DNA of 64,000 nt from Candidatus Obscuribacterales bacterium (GTDB lineage: Bacteria; Cyanobacteriota; Vampirovibrionia; Obscuribacterales; Obscuribacteraceae): NCBI GenBank assembly GCA_020054205.1, contig JAGVLS010000021.1, forward strand, positions 62,001-126,000, read 5' to 3'. Position 1 is the stretch's first letter, and each line of letters starts with the position of its first letter. Positions 37,061-46,715 of the stretch are shown here, in pieces. Below the pieces are notes generated by a model, which saw only the letters and a program-made list of their open reading frames with translations, made no database searches and was not told the origin of the DNA. The position numbers and the translations under genes were made by a program.

Positions 37061-38545
37061 ATGGGTAAATTTAAATTACTATTTGAGCGTTTTGCAGTGG
37101 CTGAACTAGAACTATCAATTCATTATAAAACCCTACCAAATCGCATTGGCTTTGGCATTATGTGCTTAGCTTTGCCTTTCTGGGCATTATTTATACCAGT
37201 TTGTCTTGGCTTGTTTATTTCAATGCTTTTATCGCACCCCGGAAGCATACCGGCTAATTTAACTTTTTGGACTTTATTATGGCTTTCTGCCATTCCTATA
37301 TTATCAGTAGTTTTAACAGCATTTTTTGAAGATGATCGTATCTATATATCGAAAAACGGCATTGCTTTTCCGCCATTTATATTGCCTTTTTTAGGCTTTA
37401 AACGTAATAGATCATGGGCAGAATTATCTTCGGCCAATATATATGAAACTGGTGATACTAACAGAAAAGATTTGCTTCTCAAATTTGGTCCAAAAACTTC
37501 ATTAGCATTTAATATGCAATATATGGCTCCAGCAGATTTAGAACAACTGCTTCTCTCCATTGAACTTTGGGGAACAAATTGTAATCGCTCTCCGCAATTA
37601 ATTTCGTTTCAAAATGAATTACAAAATAAAAATATTGGTATTACCCAAATCAGTTATACACAAATGTGGGAAGAAGAATTAAGCAGACGTTTCAATGCTA
37701 CTTCATTTATTCCTTTAGACCCAGAACATTTATTACAATCAGGTCAATTAAAAGTCATTCGGCAAATTGCTTTTGGCGGATTATCCGCTATTTACCTTGC
37801 CCAGAAAAATAATACTGACTTGGTAGTTTTAAAAGAAGCTGTATTACCAGCTAATGCCGACCCAAGTACAAGGAGAAAAGCAGAAGAACATTTTAACAGA
37901 GAAGCACAGCTGTTAATTCAGCTTGACCATCGTCATATTGCTAAAGTATTAGATCATTTCGTTGAAGATGGTCGCAATTATTTAATCATCGAATACATAA
38001 ATGGACAAGACTTAAGACAGTATATAAAACAAAATGGTGCACAAAAAGAATCTATAGTATTACAATGGGCAGTACAAATTGCATCAATAATAAAACACTT
38101 GCACTCTCAAACACCGCCAATCATACACAGAGATTTAACTCCTGATAATTTAGTTTTACAAAATGATGGCACAGTTATTTTAATCGATTTTGGGGCTGCC
38201 AATCATTTTGTTGGCACTGCTACTGGCACACTCGTTGGCAAACAAGCTTATATAGCGCCAGAACAATTGAGAGGAAAAAGCAATTTAGCAAGCGATTTAT
38301 ATTCATTTGCTGGCACTCTTAATTTTTTACTTACCGGGCAAGATCCATTACCTTTATCAGTAGCTCATCCTAAAGATATTTCTACTCAGATATCAAATAA
38401 ACTTGATGAAATTATTGCTTCATTAACTGCCTTTGAATCTAGTGAACGTAAATATAATGCAGAAACATTACACACTACATTAGAAGAACTATTATTGGAA
38501 TCAGAAAGAACTGATGCCTTATTAGGAGACGAGGCACGCGCATGA
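37061..38545 (+). CDS. Membrane-anchored Ser/Thr kinase A, with N-terminal PH-like region
   Basis: The 494-residue protein has two membrane segments (about residues 28-55 and 65-90), then a beta-rich region (about 95-185) with the DRIYISKNGIAF and RSWAEL strands expected of a bacterial PH-like domain. A Ser/Thr kinase domain fills residues ~225-480. HRDLTPDN (H356, D358), DFG (376-378) and IAPEQ are intact, and the ATP lysine is in VVLKEA. The glycine-rich loop is degenerate: AFGGLSAIY lacks the first and third glycines. It overlaps the next kinase by ATGA, so both are made together. Confidence 0.9.
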   Translation: MGKFKLLFERFAVAELELSIHYKTLPNRIGFGIMCLALPFWALFIPVCLGLFISMLLSHPGSIPANLTFWTLLWLSAIPILSVVLTAFFEDDRIYISKNGIAFPPFILPFLGFKRNRSWAELSSANIYETGDTNRKDLLLKFGPKTSLAFNMQYMAPADLEQLLLSIELWGTNCNRSPQLISFQNELQNKNIGITQISYTQMWEEELSRRFNATSFIPLDPEHLLQSGQLKVIRQIAFGGLSAIYLAQKNNTDLVVLKEAVLPANADPSTRRKAEEHFNREAQLLIQLDHRHIAKVLDHFVEDGRNYLIIEYINGQDLRQYIKQNGAQKESIVLQWAVQIASIIKHLHSQTPPIIHRDLTPDNLVLQNDGTVILIDFGAANHFVGTATGTLVGKQAYIAPEQLRGKSNLASDLYSFAGTLNFLLTGQDPLPLSVAHPKDISTQISNKLDEIIASLTAFESSERKYNAETLHTTLEELLLESERTDALLGDEARA

Positions 38546-40065
38546 ATCAAGTATCAAGATTATTTAAAAATATCAACAATAACGTATTTTCCGTTGATAG
38601 TGAAACAATAGTACATTATCGCCATTTTTATCATTTAGAAAATTGGCTCCAACAAAGATTTACAGAAAAAAGTTCAAAAAAAAGAATATATATTCTAGCT
38701 ATGGTTGCATTATTCTTTTTCTTAGGTGGACCTCTTTTTGTACTAAGAACAATATCTATTTTATTAGGGACATCAACTGGTAGCACTGGTGAAATCGCAG
38801 CTATTATGAGTGCTAATAACAGCATACTCATTTATTATTTTTTGTCTCTAGTTTCTGCTGCTGGTCTTGGAACCATTATTTACCAAAGCCAACCAACACA
38901 TCTTTCTTTATCACAAGATGGAATAAGATACATTTATAATCATTTGTTTTATAAAGCACGCGGACCTCTTTTAGAGTGGAAAAATATCAATAACATTTAT
39001 CTAGAAAAACCAAATGGAAAAACATCACCAGATGATTTTCTTCTCTGCTTCAACAATGTCAATGGTGCTCCTCTTAAACTAAAACTTGGCTCAATTCCCA
39101 CTGTAGATGAAAGACATCGCATACTAAAAGGTATTAATACCTGGGCAACAAAAGTAGCAAGAGATGCGGAAATAATAGGATTTTTAGAACCGCCTGCAGA
39201 TCATAGTTACACTGAACTTTGGTTACAAGCATTGTCAGCACCACCTAAACGCGAAAAATTGAAACCTTTAATAGAAGGTAGTAAGCTAAAAGATGGTGAT
39301 TATACAGTGCTTAATGCTATTGGCGTAGGCGGGCAAGGTACTGCCTATCTTTCTTTGTATCAAACCGAACAAGTGGTACTGAAAGAATTTATTCTACCAG
39401 TATACGTTGACATAAGCGTACGCAAAAGTTCACTAGAGCGATTTGAAAGAGAAGCAAAAATTCTGCAGCAACTTGACCATCCTCAAGTAGTTAAGCTAAT
39501 TGATTTTTTTATTGAAGATCATAGAGGGTATTTAGTTTTAGAACACATTGATGGGTTGTCTTTAAGGCAAAAAGTGGAAATCAAAGGAAAATTTGACGAG
39601 GCTTTCGTACATGAATTAGCTAAACAAATGTGTGTAATTTTAAAATATTTGCACGGGCTATCACCACCGGTTGTACATCGTGATTTCACTCCCGACAATT
39701 TGATTTTCCGCAATGATGGCGTTTTGAAATTAGTTGATTTCAATGTTGCCCAACAAATAGAATCTACAGCAACAGGTACAGTTGTCGGCAAACATGCCTA
39801 TTTACCACCAGAACAATTTCGTGGAAAACCAACCACCCAAAGTGATATTTATGCATTAGGGGCAACATTGTTTTATCTGCTTACCGGGCAAGACCCAGAG
39901 CCAATATCAGTTTCACATCCAAAACAAATTTTGCCAGAAATAAGCAGTGCTATGGATTATATAATCGCTAAAGCAACTGCTATTAACGAAAACGATCGTT
40001 ATTTTACAGTCGGTGAATTAGAAACGGATTTAGCTAATGAATATTTGTCTAATCAGAAACTTTAA
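38542..40065 (+). CDS. Membrane-anchored Ser/Thr kinase B, paralog of A with DFN in place of DFG
   Basis: The 507-residue protein copies the design of kinase A: two membrane segments (about 50-75 and 88-112), a PH-like stretch (residues ~118-205), and a kinase domain (about 250-500). Here the glycine loop is canonical ([11 protein letters not shown]) and the catalytic HRDFTPDN is intact (H379, D381). However, DFG is replaced by DFN (399-401) and APE by PPE. The two defects are complementary to those of kinase A. Its tail overlaps hmgA, on the other strand, by 17 bases. Confidence 0.9.
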   Translation: MNQVSRLFKNINNNVFSVDSETIVHYRHFYHLENWLQQRFTEKSSKKRIYILAMVALFFFLGGPLFVLRTISILLGTSTGSTGEIAAIMSANNSILIYYFLSLVSAAGLGTIIYQSQPTHLSLSQDGIRYIYNHLFYKARGPLLEWKNINNIYLEKPNGKTSPDDFLLCFNNVNGAPLKLKLGSIPTVDERHRILKGINTWATKVARDAEIIGFLEPPADHSYTELWLQALSAPPKREKLKPLIEGSKLKDGDYTVLNAIGVGGQGTAYLSLYQTEQVVLKEFILPVYVDISVRKSSLERFEREAKILQQLDHPQVVKLIDFFIEDHRGYLVLEHIDGLSLRQKVEIKGKFDEAFVHELAKQMCVILKYLHGLSPPVVHRDFTPDNLIFRNDGVLKLVDFNVAQQIESTATGTVVGKHAYLPPEQFRGKPTTQSDIYALGATLFYLLTGQDPEPISVSHPKQILPEISSAMDYIIAKATAINENDRYFTVGELETDLANEYLSNQKL

Positions 40066-41359
40066 AATTTGCCTTTAGCCCTTGCCAGCATTTTTGATAA
40101 TCTTTTTGCAAGTGTTTAGTTTCGCTAGCAAATTTAGTTGGTTGAAAAATCAGTGAACTTTCAAACATAAAAGCTAAAGTATCACCAAGATATTGTGGTT
40201 TTAAGTCAGCATTTGATGCTTTTTCGTAAGTTTCAGCATCTGGACCATGAGCAGACATTTGATTATGTAGACTGGCACCACCAGGAACAAATCCTTCTGC
40301 TTTAGCATCATAGACGCCATAAATTAAGCCCATAAATTCACTCATACAATTTCGATGATAATATGGTGGACGAAAAGTATGTTCTGCCACTAACCAGCGT
40401 GGTGGAAATATCACAAAATCAACATTAGCAATTCCTGGTAATTCTGAAGGCGATGTGAGTACAGTAAATATTGATGGATCCATATGGTCAAAAGTAACGG
40501 TATTGATAGCATTAAATAAACTAAGATCATATTTATATGGCACATAATTACCATGCCAAGCCACTACGTCTAATGGTGAATGACCCAAATCACATTGCCA
40601 CAAATTTCCTTGAAATTTAGCAACAAGCGAAAATTTACCTGTTAAGTTTTCATATTTGGCATTGGGAGACAAAAAATGTCTAGGATTAGCTAGCCCATTG
40701 GCACCAATAATGCCAAGGTTTGGTAGGCGTAAAGCAGGTCCATAATTTTCTAAAACATAGCCTCTTGCCTCATCTTGCAATAAATCTACTTTATATTTGA
40801 CACCACGGGGAATGACAGCAATTTCGCCTGGCTTAATTTTAAGCACACCAAATTCAGTATTCAGTGATAATTCACCTAGCTCTGGAACAAATAAAAATTC
40901 TCCATCTGCATTATAAAAGAATTTTTTCTCCATTGATTTGTTAGCGGCATAAATATGAGCTGCACATCCTCTATAACTTGCTTCGCTGCCATTGCCAGCA
41001 ATTGTAATTAAACCATCTATAAAATCAGTAGGTTGGCTTTTATCTGGAATAGCTATGGGATCCCAGCGCATTTGATTTGGGCTAGTTATTATTTCTAAAA
41101 AAGGTCTGCTCCGCACCAGACGATTTTCAATTTGCTTGAAAGGAGAATGCATTACCGAAGGACGTATTCTATATAACCAGCTGCGTGAATTTTCGTGGCG
41201 AGCAATTGTAAAAGCTGTGCCACTTAATTGTTCAGCATATAAGCCCTGTTTGACTTTCTGAGGAGAATTTTGCTCCCATGGCAAAACATCTTCGTGAGCA
41301 GAACTGACAAAATGATTGCCAAAACCGCTCAACACACCTTTTTCGTTACAAGTTGCCAC
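40049..41359 (-). CDS. hmgA: Homogentisate 1,2-dioxygenase
   Basis: This enzyme opens the ring of homogentisate to maleylacetoacetate, the third step of tyrosine breakdown. The 436-residue length and the motifs fit: [16 protein letters not shown] at the N-terminus, [16 protein letters not shown] (Fe ligands H and E) and [14 protein letters not shown] near the C-terminus with the third ligand H. It overlaps hpd by 14 bases, so translation is coupled to the upstream step. The following genes for maleylacetoacetate isomerase and fumarylacetoacetase are not in the window. Confidence 0.97.
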   Translation of the reverse strand: MATCNEKGVLSGFGNHFVSSAHEDVLPWEQNSPQKVKQGLYAEQLSGTAFTIARHENSRSWLYRIRPSVMHSPFKQIENRLVRSRPFLEIITSPNQMRWDPIAIPDKSQPTDFIDGLITIAGNGSEASYRGCAAHIYAANKSMEKKFFYNADGEFLFVPELGELSLNTEFGVLKIKPGEIAVIPRGVKYKVDLLQDEARGYVLENYGPALRLPNLGIIGANGLANPRHFLSPNAKYENLTGKFSLVAKFQGNLWQCDLGHSPLDVVAWHGNYVPYKYDLSLFNAINTVTFDHMDPSIFTVLTSPSELPGIANVDFVIFPPRWLVAEHTFRPPYYHRNCMSEFMGLIYGVYDAKAEGFVPGGASLHNQMSAHGPDAETYEKASNADLKPQYLGDTLAFMFESSLIFQPTKFASETKHLQKDYQKCWQGLKANFKVSD

Positions 41360-42470
41360 GGCGTTCTTGTTCCCTTTCTATAGATTCAAACAAAGCTTTA
41401 AAATTGCCTTTGCCAAAACCTTTTGCTCCTTTACGTTGAATAACTTCAAAAAAGAGCGTTGGTCTATCTTCAACCGGCTTGGTAAAAATCTGCAATAGAT
41501 AACCTTCAGATTCTCTATCTACTAGAATGCCTAATCTTGCTAACTCTTCAATATCTTCGTCGATATTACCTACACGTTCTGGCAATGCATCATAATAAGA
41601 CCGTGGTACGGTTAAAAATTCCATGCCTCGTTCTCGTAAACTAGCAACTGTAGTAATAATATCTGTTGTTGCTAAAGCGATGTGTTGCACTCCTGGAGCT
41701 GTGTAATAGTCTAAATATTCTTGTATTTGAGAGCGGCGCGCACCAACTGCCGGCTCATTGATAGGCAATTTTATCGTGCCAGTTTTATTTGACATCACTT
41801 TTGATATCAAAGCAGAATATTTAGTACTTACATCTTTGGCATCGAAATATTGATAAACATAAAAACCAAATACTTGTTGATAAAATTTAACCCAATCTTC
41901 CATGCGATCGGTTTCAACATTGCCTACTACATGGTCAATATACAATAATCCAGCACCATCAGAAGCCACTTTGTTGACAGCTTTATAGCCAGGGGCGAAA
42001 GATCCTTTATAAGCATGTCTTTCAATAAAGGTGTGAACAGTTTCACCATAAGTTTGAACCGAAGCACTGACAAAAACACCATTTTCATCTTGTTGTGTTT
42101 GAGGAGGAACAACACTTTTTGCTCCACGTTTAACGGCAGTTTCGTAAGCTTTAGCAGCATCTTTTACTCTTAATGCTATGGTTTTTACACCATCGCCATG
42201 TTGATGAACATGCTCGGCAATATCGCTTTTAGCATTGAGAGCACCTGATAAAACAATTTGAATGTTTTTTTGACGGAGTACATAAGAAACAGAACTTCGT
42301 TCTCCTGTCTCCAAACCTCTGTAAGCAATTACATCAAAGCCCAATGCTTTATGATAATAGTATGATGCCTGCAAAGCATTGCCTACATAAAATTCAATGT
42401 GATCAAAACCTTCTATAGCAATTTCTTCTACTGCTTGTTGCCCAGGTTTTAGAACCGTTTCGTTTGTCAT
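41346..42470 (-). CDS. hpd: 4-hydroxyphenylpyruvate dioxygenase
   Basis: Hpd converts 4-hydroxyphenylpyruvate to homogentisate. The 374-residue protein has two VOC halves, and the C-terminal half carries the iron triad: [20 protein letters not shown], and [20 protein letters not shown] good ribosome-binding site (AGGAGA) precedes the ATG, and a small GACATG/CATGTC hairpin lies just upstream of it (42486-42504). It is the first gene of the hpd-hmgA pair, so the two reactions follow gene order. Confidence 0.97.
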   Translation of the reverse strand: MTNETVLKPGQQAVEEIAIEGFDHIEFYVGNALQASYYYHKALGFDVIAYRGLETGERSSVSYVLRQKNIQIVLSGALNAKSDIAEHVHQHGDGVKTIALRVKDAAKAYETAVKRGAKSVVPPQTQQDENGVFVSASVQTYGETVHTFIERHAYKGSFAPGYKAVNKVASDGAGLLYIDHVVGNVETDRMEDWVKFYQQVFGFYVYQYFDAKDVSTKYSALISKVMSNKTGTIKLPINEPAVGARRSQIQEYLDYYTAPGVQHIALATTDIITTVASLRERGMEFLTVPRSYYDALPERVGNIDEDIEELARLGILVDRESEGYLLQIFTKPVEDRPTLFFEVIQRKGAKGFGKGNFKALFESIEREQERRGNL

Positions 42471-42566
42471 AAATTGTCTCCTGCAGACATGAAACCGGCA
42501 TGTCTTTATATTTTATTAGTATTTTACGACAAAACCAGGAGGCTAGGCAAATAAGCCCTGTATCAG

Positions 42567-43277
42567 CTATTTACCATCTATTTGCAAGAGCAATGATTTA
42601 GCTTCTTGTGCACTATTAGAGGGCTGTGTCTGTTGAACAATTCTTGCCAAAATCGTTTTTGCTTCTTGAGAGCGCTTGTCATTTGCTAATAATGATTGGG
42701 CAAGCCCCATTTCTCCAGAAGTAAAACCAGGCTCTATGCTTAATAGCTCGCGATAGTATTTAATTGAGTCATTAGTATTTCCGTTTTTTCTAAGCGATTC
42801 AGCTAACTTAAATAAGTACATAGGGTTTTTTCTATTCAAGCTATTTGCTTGCATATAAAATTGGATTGAATCCTCTTTTTTGCCAAGATGTTCTTTCACT
42901 TGTCCCATCATTAGTTTTACGGTGCTAGAGGAGGGATATCGCTTGGCAAGAAGACTCAATTCTTGAATTGCTTGTTTTTCATCTTTGGCACGTAATTTTT
43001 GCCATTCTTTATTGCTTAAATTTCCTTGTTTATCGTGTGCTGTGGCAATACGCCAAGCGTGTAGACATTCTGTTGCTACGACTTCTTCAATGGCAGGATC
43101 ATACCGCTCACCGACAATCTCACTTGTTGTCTTTTCTTCTTGTTTGATATTTTCTTGTTTTACTTGATTTGTGCTTTGTGTATCGATATTTGTTGTTACA
43201 ACATTAGTTCTACTAGCACACGCGGTTAAAAACAAAACAGGGATCATAATACTTATGATTTTTAAATAGTAATGCAT
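42567..43277 (-). CDS. TPR lipoprotein
   Basis: The 236-residue protein starts with a lipoprotein signal (VLFLTACAS; lipid-modified cysteine near residue 20). A disordered Gln/Glu-rich linker follows, and then about four TPR units (residues ~95-230). It would sit on the periplasmic side of the inner or outer membrane. It is 16 bases after another TPR gene on the same strand, so the pair is probably cotranscribed. The partner protein is unknown. Confidence 0.87.
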   Translation of the reverse strand: MHYYLKIISIMIPVLFLTACASRTNVVTTNIDTQSTNQVKQENIKQEEKTTSEIVGERYDPAIEEVVATECLHAWRIATAHDKQGNLSNKEWQKLRAKDEKQAIQELSLLAKRYPSSSTVKLMMGQVKEHLGKKEDSIQFYMQANSLNRKNPMYLFKLAESLRKNGNTNDSIKYYRELLSIEPGFTSGEMGLAQSLLANDKRSQEAKTILARIVQQTQPSNSAQEAKSLLLQIDGK

Positions 43278-43293
43278 AAATTCTAGTCGTTAA

Positions 43294-44013
43294 CTAATCT
43301 AATAAAGGAATATTACCTAAGCCTTTAATTTTCCTCGTTTCTCGACTTACTCCTCTATGAATAGCTTTGTTGTGTGTACTTGTCTCAGGTAACGGAGCAG
43401 GAACAATATTTAAATCGTGCTCATCGCTCACAGCTTGATTGGTGTTTTGACTCGTTTTTGATTGGTTCAACAAAAAATGCACACGGGCATTAACTCGTGC
43501 AGTATATTTTGGTGGCACTGAACCAGAATAAACCATATCGATGAGCACTCTTGCTGCCTTATAATACTCAGCCTGTTTTTCCAACAGCTCTGATAAAGCT
43601 ACTCTCAACATAAGTTCTTTTGGCTTTGCTTCCATTTGAATTTTTAGTTTTTCAATTGCTTCATTAAGTTGATTTGGATCAGCGTTTATTTGTGATAACT
43701 GATGGAAAGCAACATACATAGTAGGATCAATTTCAGTTGCAGCTAAATATTCTTGAGCTGCTTCTTTATCACGTCCACATTTACGCAATAATTCCGCTAA
43801 TTGAAAATGTGCTTTAGCATCATCAGGATTTGTTTTAATTGTAGTGCGTTGTATTTTTAACTCTTGCAGCAAACTTTCTAAATTATTTGCCGATTTCTGT
43901 TGAATTGGGCTTTGTGGCTCAGCACACACAGCATTATTAGCTAAAGCAATAGACAGTGTTAATACACTACCAAAAAAAATATTTCGCAATAAGCTTATTT
44001 TGCTGTAGCTCAC
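43294..44013 (-). CDS. Exported TPR-repeat protein
   Basis: The 239-residue protein has a signal peptide (residues ~10-31) and TPR units over residues ~45-180 (for example AKAHFQLAELLRKCGRDKEAAQEY). The C-terminal 45 residues are polar and probably unstructured. A consensus TTGACA box lies on its strand about 60 bases upstream (44075-44080), but no good -10 box is found at 16-18 bases from it. It pairs with the TPR lipoprotein downstream. Confidence 0.87.
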   Translation of the reverse strand: MSYSKISLLRNIFFGSVLTLSIALANNAVCAEPQSPIQQKSANNLESLLQELKIQRTTIKTNPDDAKAHFQLAELLRKCGRDKEAAQEYLAATEIDPTMYVAFHQLSQINADPNQLNEAIEKLKIQMEAKPKELMLRVALSELLEKQAEYYKAARVLIDMVYSGSVPPKYTARVNARVHFLLNQSKTSQNTNQAVSDEHDLNIVPAPLPETSTHNKAIHRGVSRETRKIKGLGNIPLLD

Positions 44014-44148
44014 AATCCAATTATCCCCACACTACAAATCATTGGTTTTGTATCGTCTAAGACTTTATGCCTTTTGTCAACAGAAAGTGTTTGTTTTGCA
44101 AATAACATTACAACTAATGGACAATGTGGGCTATAAGTGAGATGCGCT

Positions 44149-44391
44149 TTATGACTTGACAATAGTGACTTGAAAATAATTTTCCTCACAAGCTAAGCAT
44201 TCTTGAATTTCGTGTCCTTCAGCTTGAATGCTTTGACAAACACTTTCTACTGGTTCGCCTGGATCAAGATAAACCTTCAGAATATCTCCTGTGCTCAACT
44301 TATCCAAATACAATTTGGTTTTTACAAAATTCATTGGACAAGCAATTCCACGTAAGTCAATCAAATGTTCTTTCATTTTTTTCTTTTGCAA
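44149..44391 (-). CDS. tusA: TusA-like sulfurtransferase
   Basis: TusA-family proteins carry sulfur as a persulfide on one cysteine, for 2-thiouridine or other sulfur transfer. The 80-residue protein has the defining signature LRGIACPMNFVKTK (active cysteine near residue 18) and the following GDILKVYLD strand, and ends DYFQVTIVK-like. The start could be the first or the sixth codon (44391 or 44376). It directly follows the cysteine-rich gene with no gap, so the two are translated together; specific function (tRNA thiolation or sulfur donation) cannot be told. Confidence 0.9.
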   Translation of the reverse strand: MQKKKMKEHLIDLRGIACPMNFVKTKLYLDKLSTGDILKVYLDPGEPVESVCQSIQAEGHEIQECLACEENYFQVTIVKS

Positions 44392-44712
44392 TTACAGAAA
44401 TCTCTCGGCAGAAAAACACAAGTCAGGAAAACAACCTTGTTTGTCTGGACAATATTCTACATTTTTATATCTATGCCATTGCTTAGAAAAACAGTCTCTA
44501 AGCAAAATATATGATTTGAGCGATTTAAGCACTTCATCAGGAGTTTGATTATTCTCTGCAGCTAAACAAGATAAACACATCATTTTATCCGTTTTTCCCA
44601 ACGCCAAATTGACCACTTGTTTACGCAAACACAAAGCTGCATTACATATACAACAGTTTAAAGGTGCTTGATCAATTATTGGCTTATCTGATTCTGTCAT
44701 GATATTTCTCAT
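44392..44712 (-). CDS. Cysteine-rich protein of unknown function, coupled to tusA
   Basis: The 106-residue protein has ten cysteines. They form CCIC near the N-terminus (residues ~20-23), a single cysteine at ~28, a CLSC pair near 46-49, and three more in the C-terminal half with a CPDKQGC-like arrangement. This looks like a metal or iron-sulfur site, though I recognise no family. Its end abuts the tusA start, which suggests a shared role in sulfur transfer. A role as sulfur donor or acceptor is inference only. Confidence 0.75.
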   Translation of the reverse strand: MRNIMTESDKPIIDQAPLNCCICNAALCLRKQVVNLALGKTDKMMCLSCLAAENNQTPDEVLKSLKSYILLRDCFSKQWHRYKNVEYCPDKQGCFPDLCFSAERFL

Positions 44713-44779
44713 TTACAGAGACACTACTATAATAATCATATGTAGCAATTATGTGTTAGTTTCACCATTATATTATTTT

Positions 44780-45484
44780 ATGAGCGGCAAAGACAAAAAC
44801 AGAAGAAATATAGATAGCAGAATTATTCGTTTGCTATTTTTAGTTTATATTGCTGTTAATATCAATTTAGGCATTGCTTATGAAACAGCCGGACAAGTGC
44901 AATATGCAAGTCCATCTAGTATTCTTATCCAAGCACAAAAAATGTTAGCTGCAAATGAAACACAACAAGCAATGCCACTGATTGCTAAATATATTTCTCT
45001 CAACCCAAAAGATCCTGAAGGATATTACTGGCAAGGTATTGCATTTGATATTCTTGATTTACCAGAAAATGCTTGTTTAGCTTATAACAAATCTATAGAA
45101 CAGGCTGGTTTACGAGGACTTGACTCAGCAGAACTAAGAGTAGATATTGCCAATGTTTTACTAAAATTGCACCGTACAAATGACGCAATAACACATTATG
45201 AACGTGCAATAGAAATAAATCCCCAGCTAACTTATGCCTATATCAATCTGGCACGTGCCTTGATAGAAAAAGGTGATTATGAGCGGTGTTTAGATAATTT
45301 AGATAAAGCTATTTCCCTTAATCCAAATTTTACAGCTAAGCAGCTTTTTTATTATCGAATTAAGGCTTTAGTGAAATTAGCAAGAAAGCATGAAGCAGAA
45401 CAAGAGCTACAAATATTATTATCTAAAATTTCAAATGAAAAAACAAAAAATGAAATTCAACATGAATTTGCTGAGCTTAATTAA
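44780..45484 (+). CDS. Exported or anchored TPR protein
   Basis: I choose the ATG at 44780, where a basic N-terminus (KDKNRRN) and a hydrophobic segment (residues ~17-36) make a signal or anchor. The frame open upstream to 44699 overlaps the start of the divergent cysteine-rich gene and is unlikely to be translated. The 234-residue protein has about four TPR units, for example RTNDAITHYERAIEINPQ and YERCLDNLDKAISLNPN. It has no obvious operon partner. Confidence 0.82.
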   Translation: MSGKDKNRRNIDSRIIRLLFLVYIAVNINLGIAYETAGQVQYASPSSILIQAQKMLAANETQQAMPLIAKYISLNPKDPEGYYWQGIAFDILDLPENACLAYNKSIEQAGLRGLDSAELRVDIANVLLKLHRTNDAITHYERAIEINPQLTYAYINLARALIEKGDYERCLDNLDKAISLNPNFTAKQLFYYRIKALVKLARKHEAEQELQILLSKISNEKTKNEIQHEFAELN

Positions 45485-45629
45485 AAGCAGTCCAATATTA
45501 TTGTTAAATAAATAGGATTATATGGATGTTACATAAAGAAATATGAAACTCCAACCTGTACAACTTAGCCGTTTGTTTGGTTAACATGGCTAGAGATCAA
45601 AGTTCAACGTTTATAGGTATGTATTATTG

Positions 45630-46256
45630 ATGTTGCCTGGATATCGTTTTGAAATGATTATTGGCTGTATGAGCGCCGGCAAATCTAGCGAACTAATTCG
45701 TCGGGTTGAAAGAGCACGCTTAGCTTATTTGCCAACCATAATATTTCGCCCTGCTATTGATACTAGGTCTAAGCCAAATCATGTTGAGTCACGCAATGGC
45801 TTGGCATCCTATGCTGTAGTCGTTGAATCAGCCAAAGAAATGCTTAAATACTCTTCACAAGCCGTTGTAATAGGTCTTGATGAGTGTCAGTTTTTTGATA
45901 TAGAAGTAATTGATGTAATACAGATTTTACTCAGACAAAGAAAAAAAATTATTGCCTCTGGTTTAGATTTGGATTATCGAGGCAAACCATTTGGTCCAGT
46001 GCCTCATATGCTCGCATTTGCAGATAGGGTAGATAAATTGTTAGCTGTCTGCCGTAAATGCGGTTCAGATTTTGCTTGCCGTACTCAAAGGACAGTTCAG
46101 TCCAGTGAACAAATTTTAGTTGGAGATGCAGAATATGAAGCTCGTTGTATTGATTGCTTTGAGCCACCATCTGAATTTCAATTAAAGCTGAATTTGCCAC
46201 AATCAGAAGAGAATCATTTAAATCCTCAAATTGTAGATTTTGCCCCACAAGTTTAA
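45630..46256 (+). CDS. tdk: Thymidine kinase
   Basis: Tdk phosphorylates thymidine (salvage) to dTMP, which then enters the dTMP kinase step. The 208-residue protein is the class II bacterial type: P-loop IIGCMSAGKSSELIRR (a C-M-S variant of the usual PMFSGKS), the DECQFF motif with the catalytic glutamate, and a zinc site made by CRKCG and CIDC near residues 146 and 180. I prefer ATG 45630 to the TTG three bases earlier. It complements the tmk genes. Confidence 0.94.
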   Translation: MLPGYRFEMIIGCMSAGKSSELIRRVERARLAYLPTIIFRPAIDTRSKPNHVESRNGLASYAVVVESAKEMLKYSSQAVVIGLDECQFFDIEVIDVIQILLRQRKKIIASGLDLDYRGKPFGPVPHMLAFADRVDKLLAVCRKCGSDFACRTQRTVQSSEQILVGDAEYEARCIDCFEPPSEFQLKLNLPQSEENHLNPQIVDFAPQV

Positions 46257-46352
46257 ATTTGCTTGGCATTAGACAAGGCTTACAATATCTCATTACAAGG
46301 GTCAATTTGTGCTAGAGTATTTATATTACGTTGTAAAAATTTAAGGAATATT

Positions 46353-46715
46353 ATGCGACTGTCGACCAGTTCAATATTAATTTTGGCAATTTGTTGTCTA
46401 AATATTGCCTCAACTTTAAGTGCTCATGCAGTGGGCACAACAAATACTCCAAAAAGTTTGAAAAAGACAAATAATCACAAAATTGCTCGTGCTCATAAAT
46501 ATAAATATGGTGCTTATTTTGTTCCACCACCACCAGCTTATATGCCATCTATTTTGCCTGAATTAAGCATGTCCAATTATCATGCACCAGTTAGCCAAAC
46601 TGCTGAGAGCCCCTATAGCAAATATATTTATGCTCGCAATGGATATGGAGATAATGCTCCCGTTGCCACACGTAGCGGTGTAACTACTTGGAGTTGGGGC
46701 AAAAACAGTTTATAA
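46353..46715 (+). CDS. Small exported hypothetical protein
   Basis: The start is ATG 46353, with an AAGGAA ribosome-binding site 5 bases upstream and a signal peptide (residues 1-25, ending SAHA). The mature part is basic and rich in His, Lys, Pro and Tyr (KYGAYFVPPPPAYMPSILP) and has no fold I recognise; it may be disordered. The final 6 bases overlap the end of the converging thiolase. The frame open upstream to 46263 is not supported. Confidence 0.65.
   Translation: MRLSTSSILILAICCLNIASTLSAHAVGTTNTPKSLKKTNNHKIARAHKYKYGAYFVPPPPAYMPSILPELSMSNYHAPVSQTAESPYSKYIYARNGYGDNAPVATRSGVTTWSWGKNSL

Noticed and set aside
42486-42504. GACATG / CATGTC hairpin in the hpd leader as a riboswitch
   Set aside because: Six base pairs without a larger conserved structure does not match any riboswitch.
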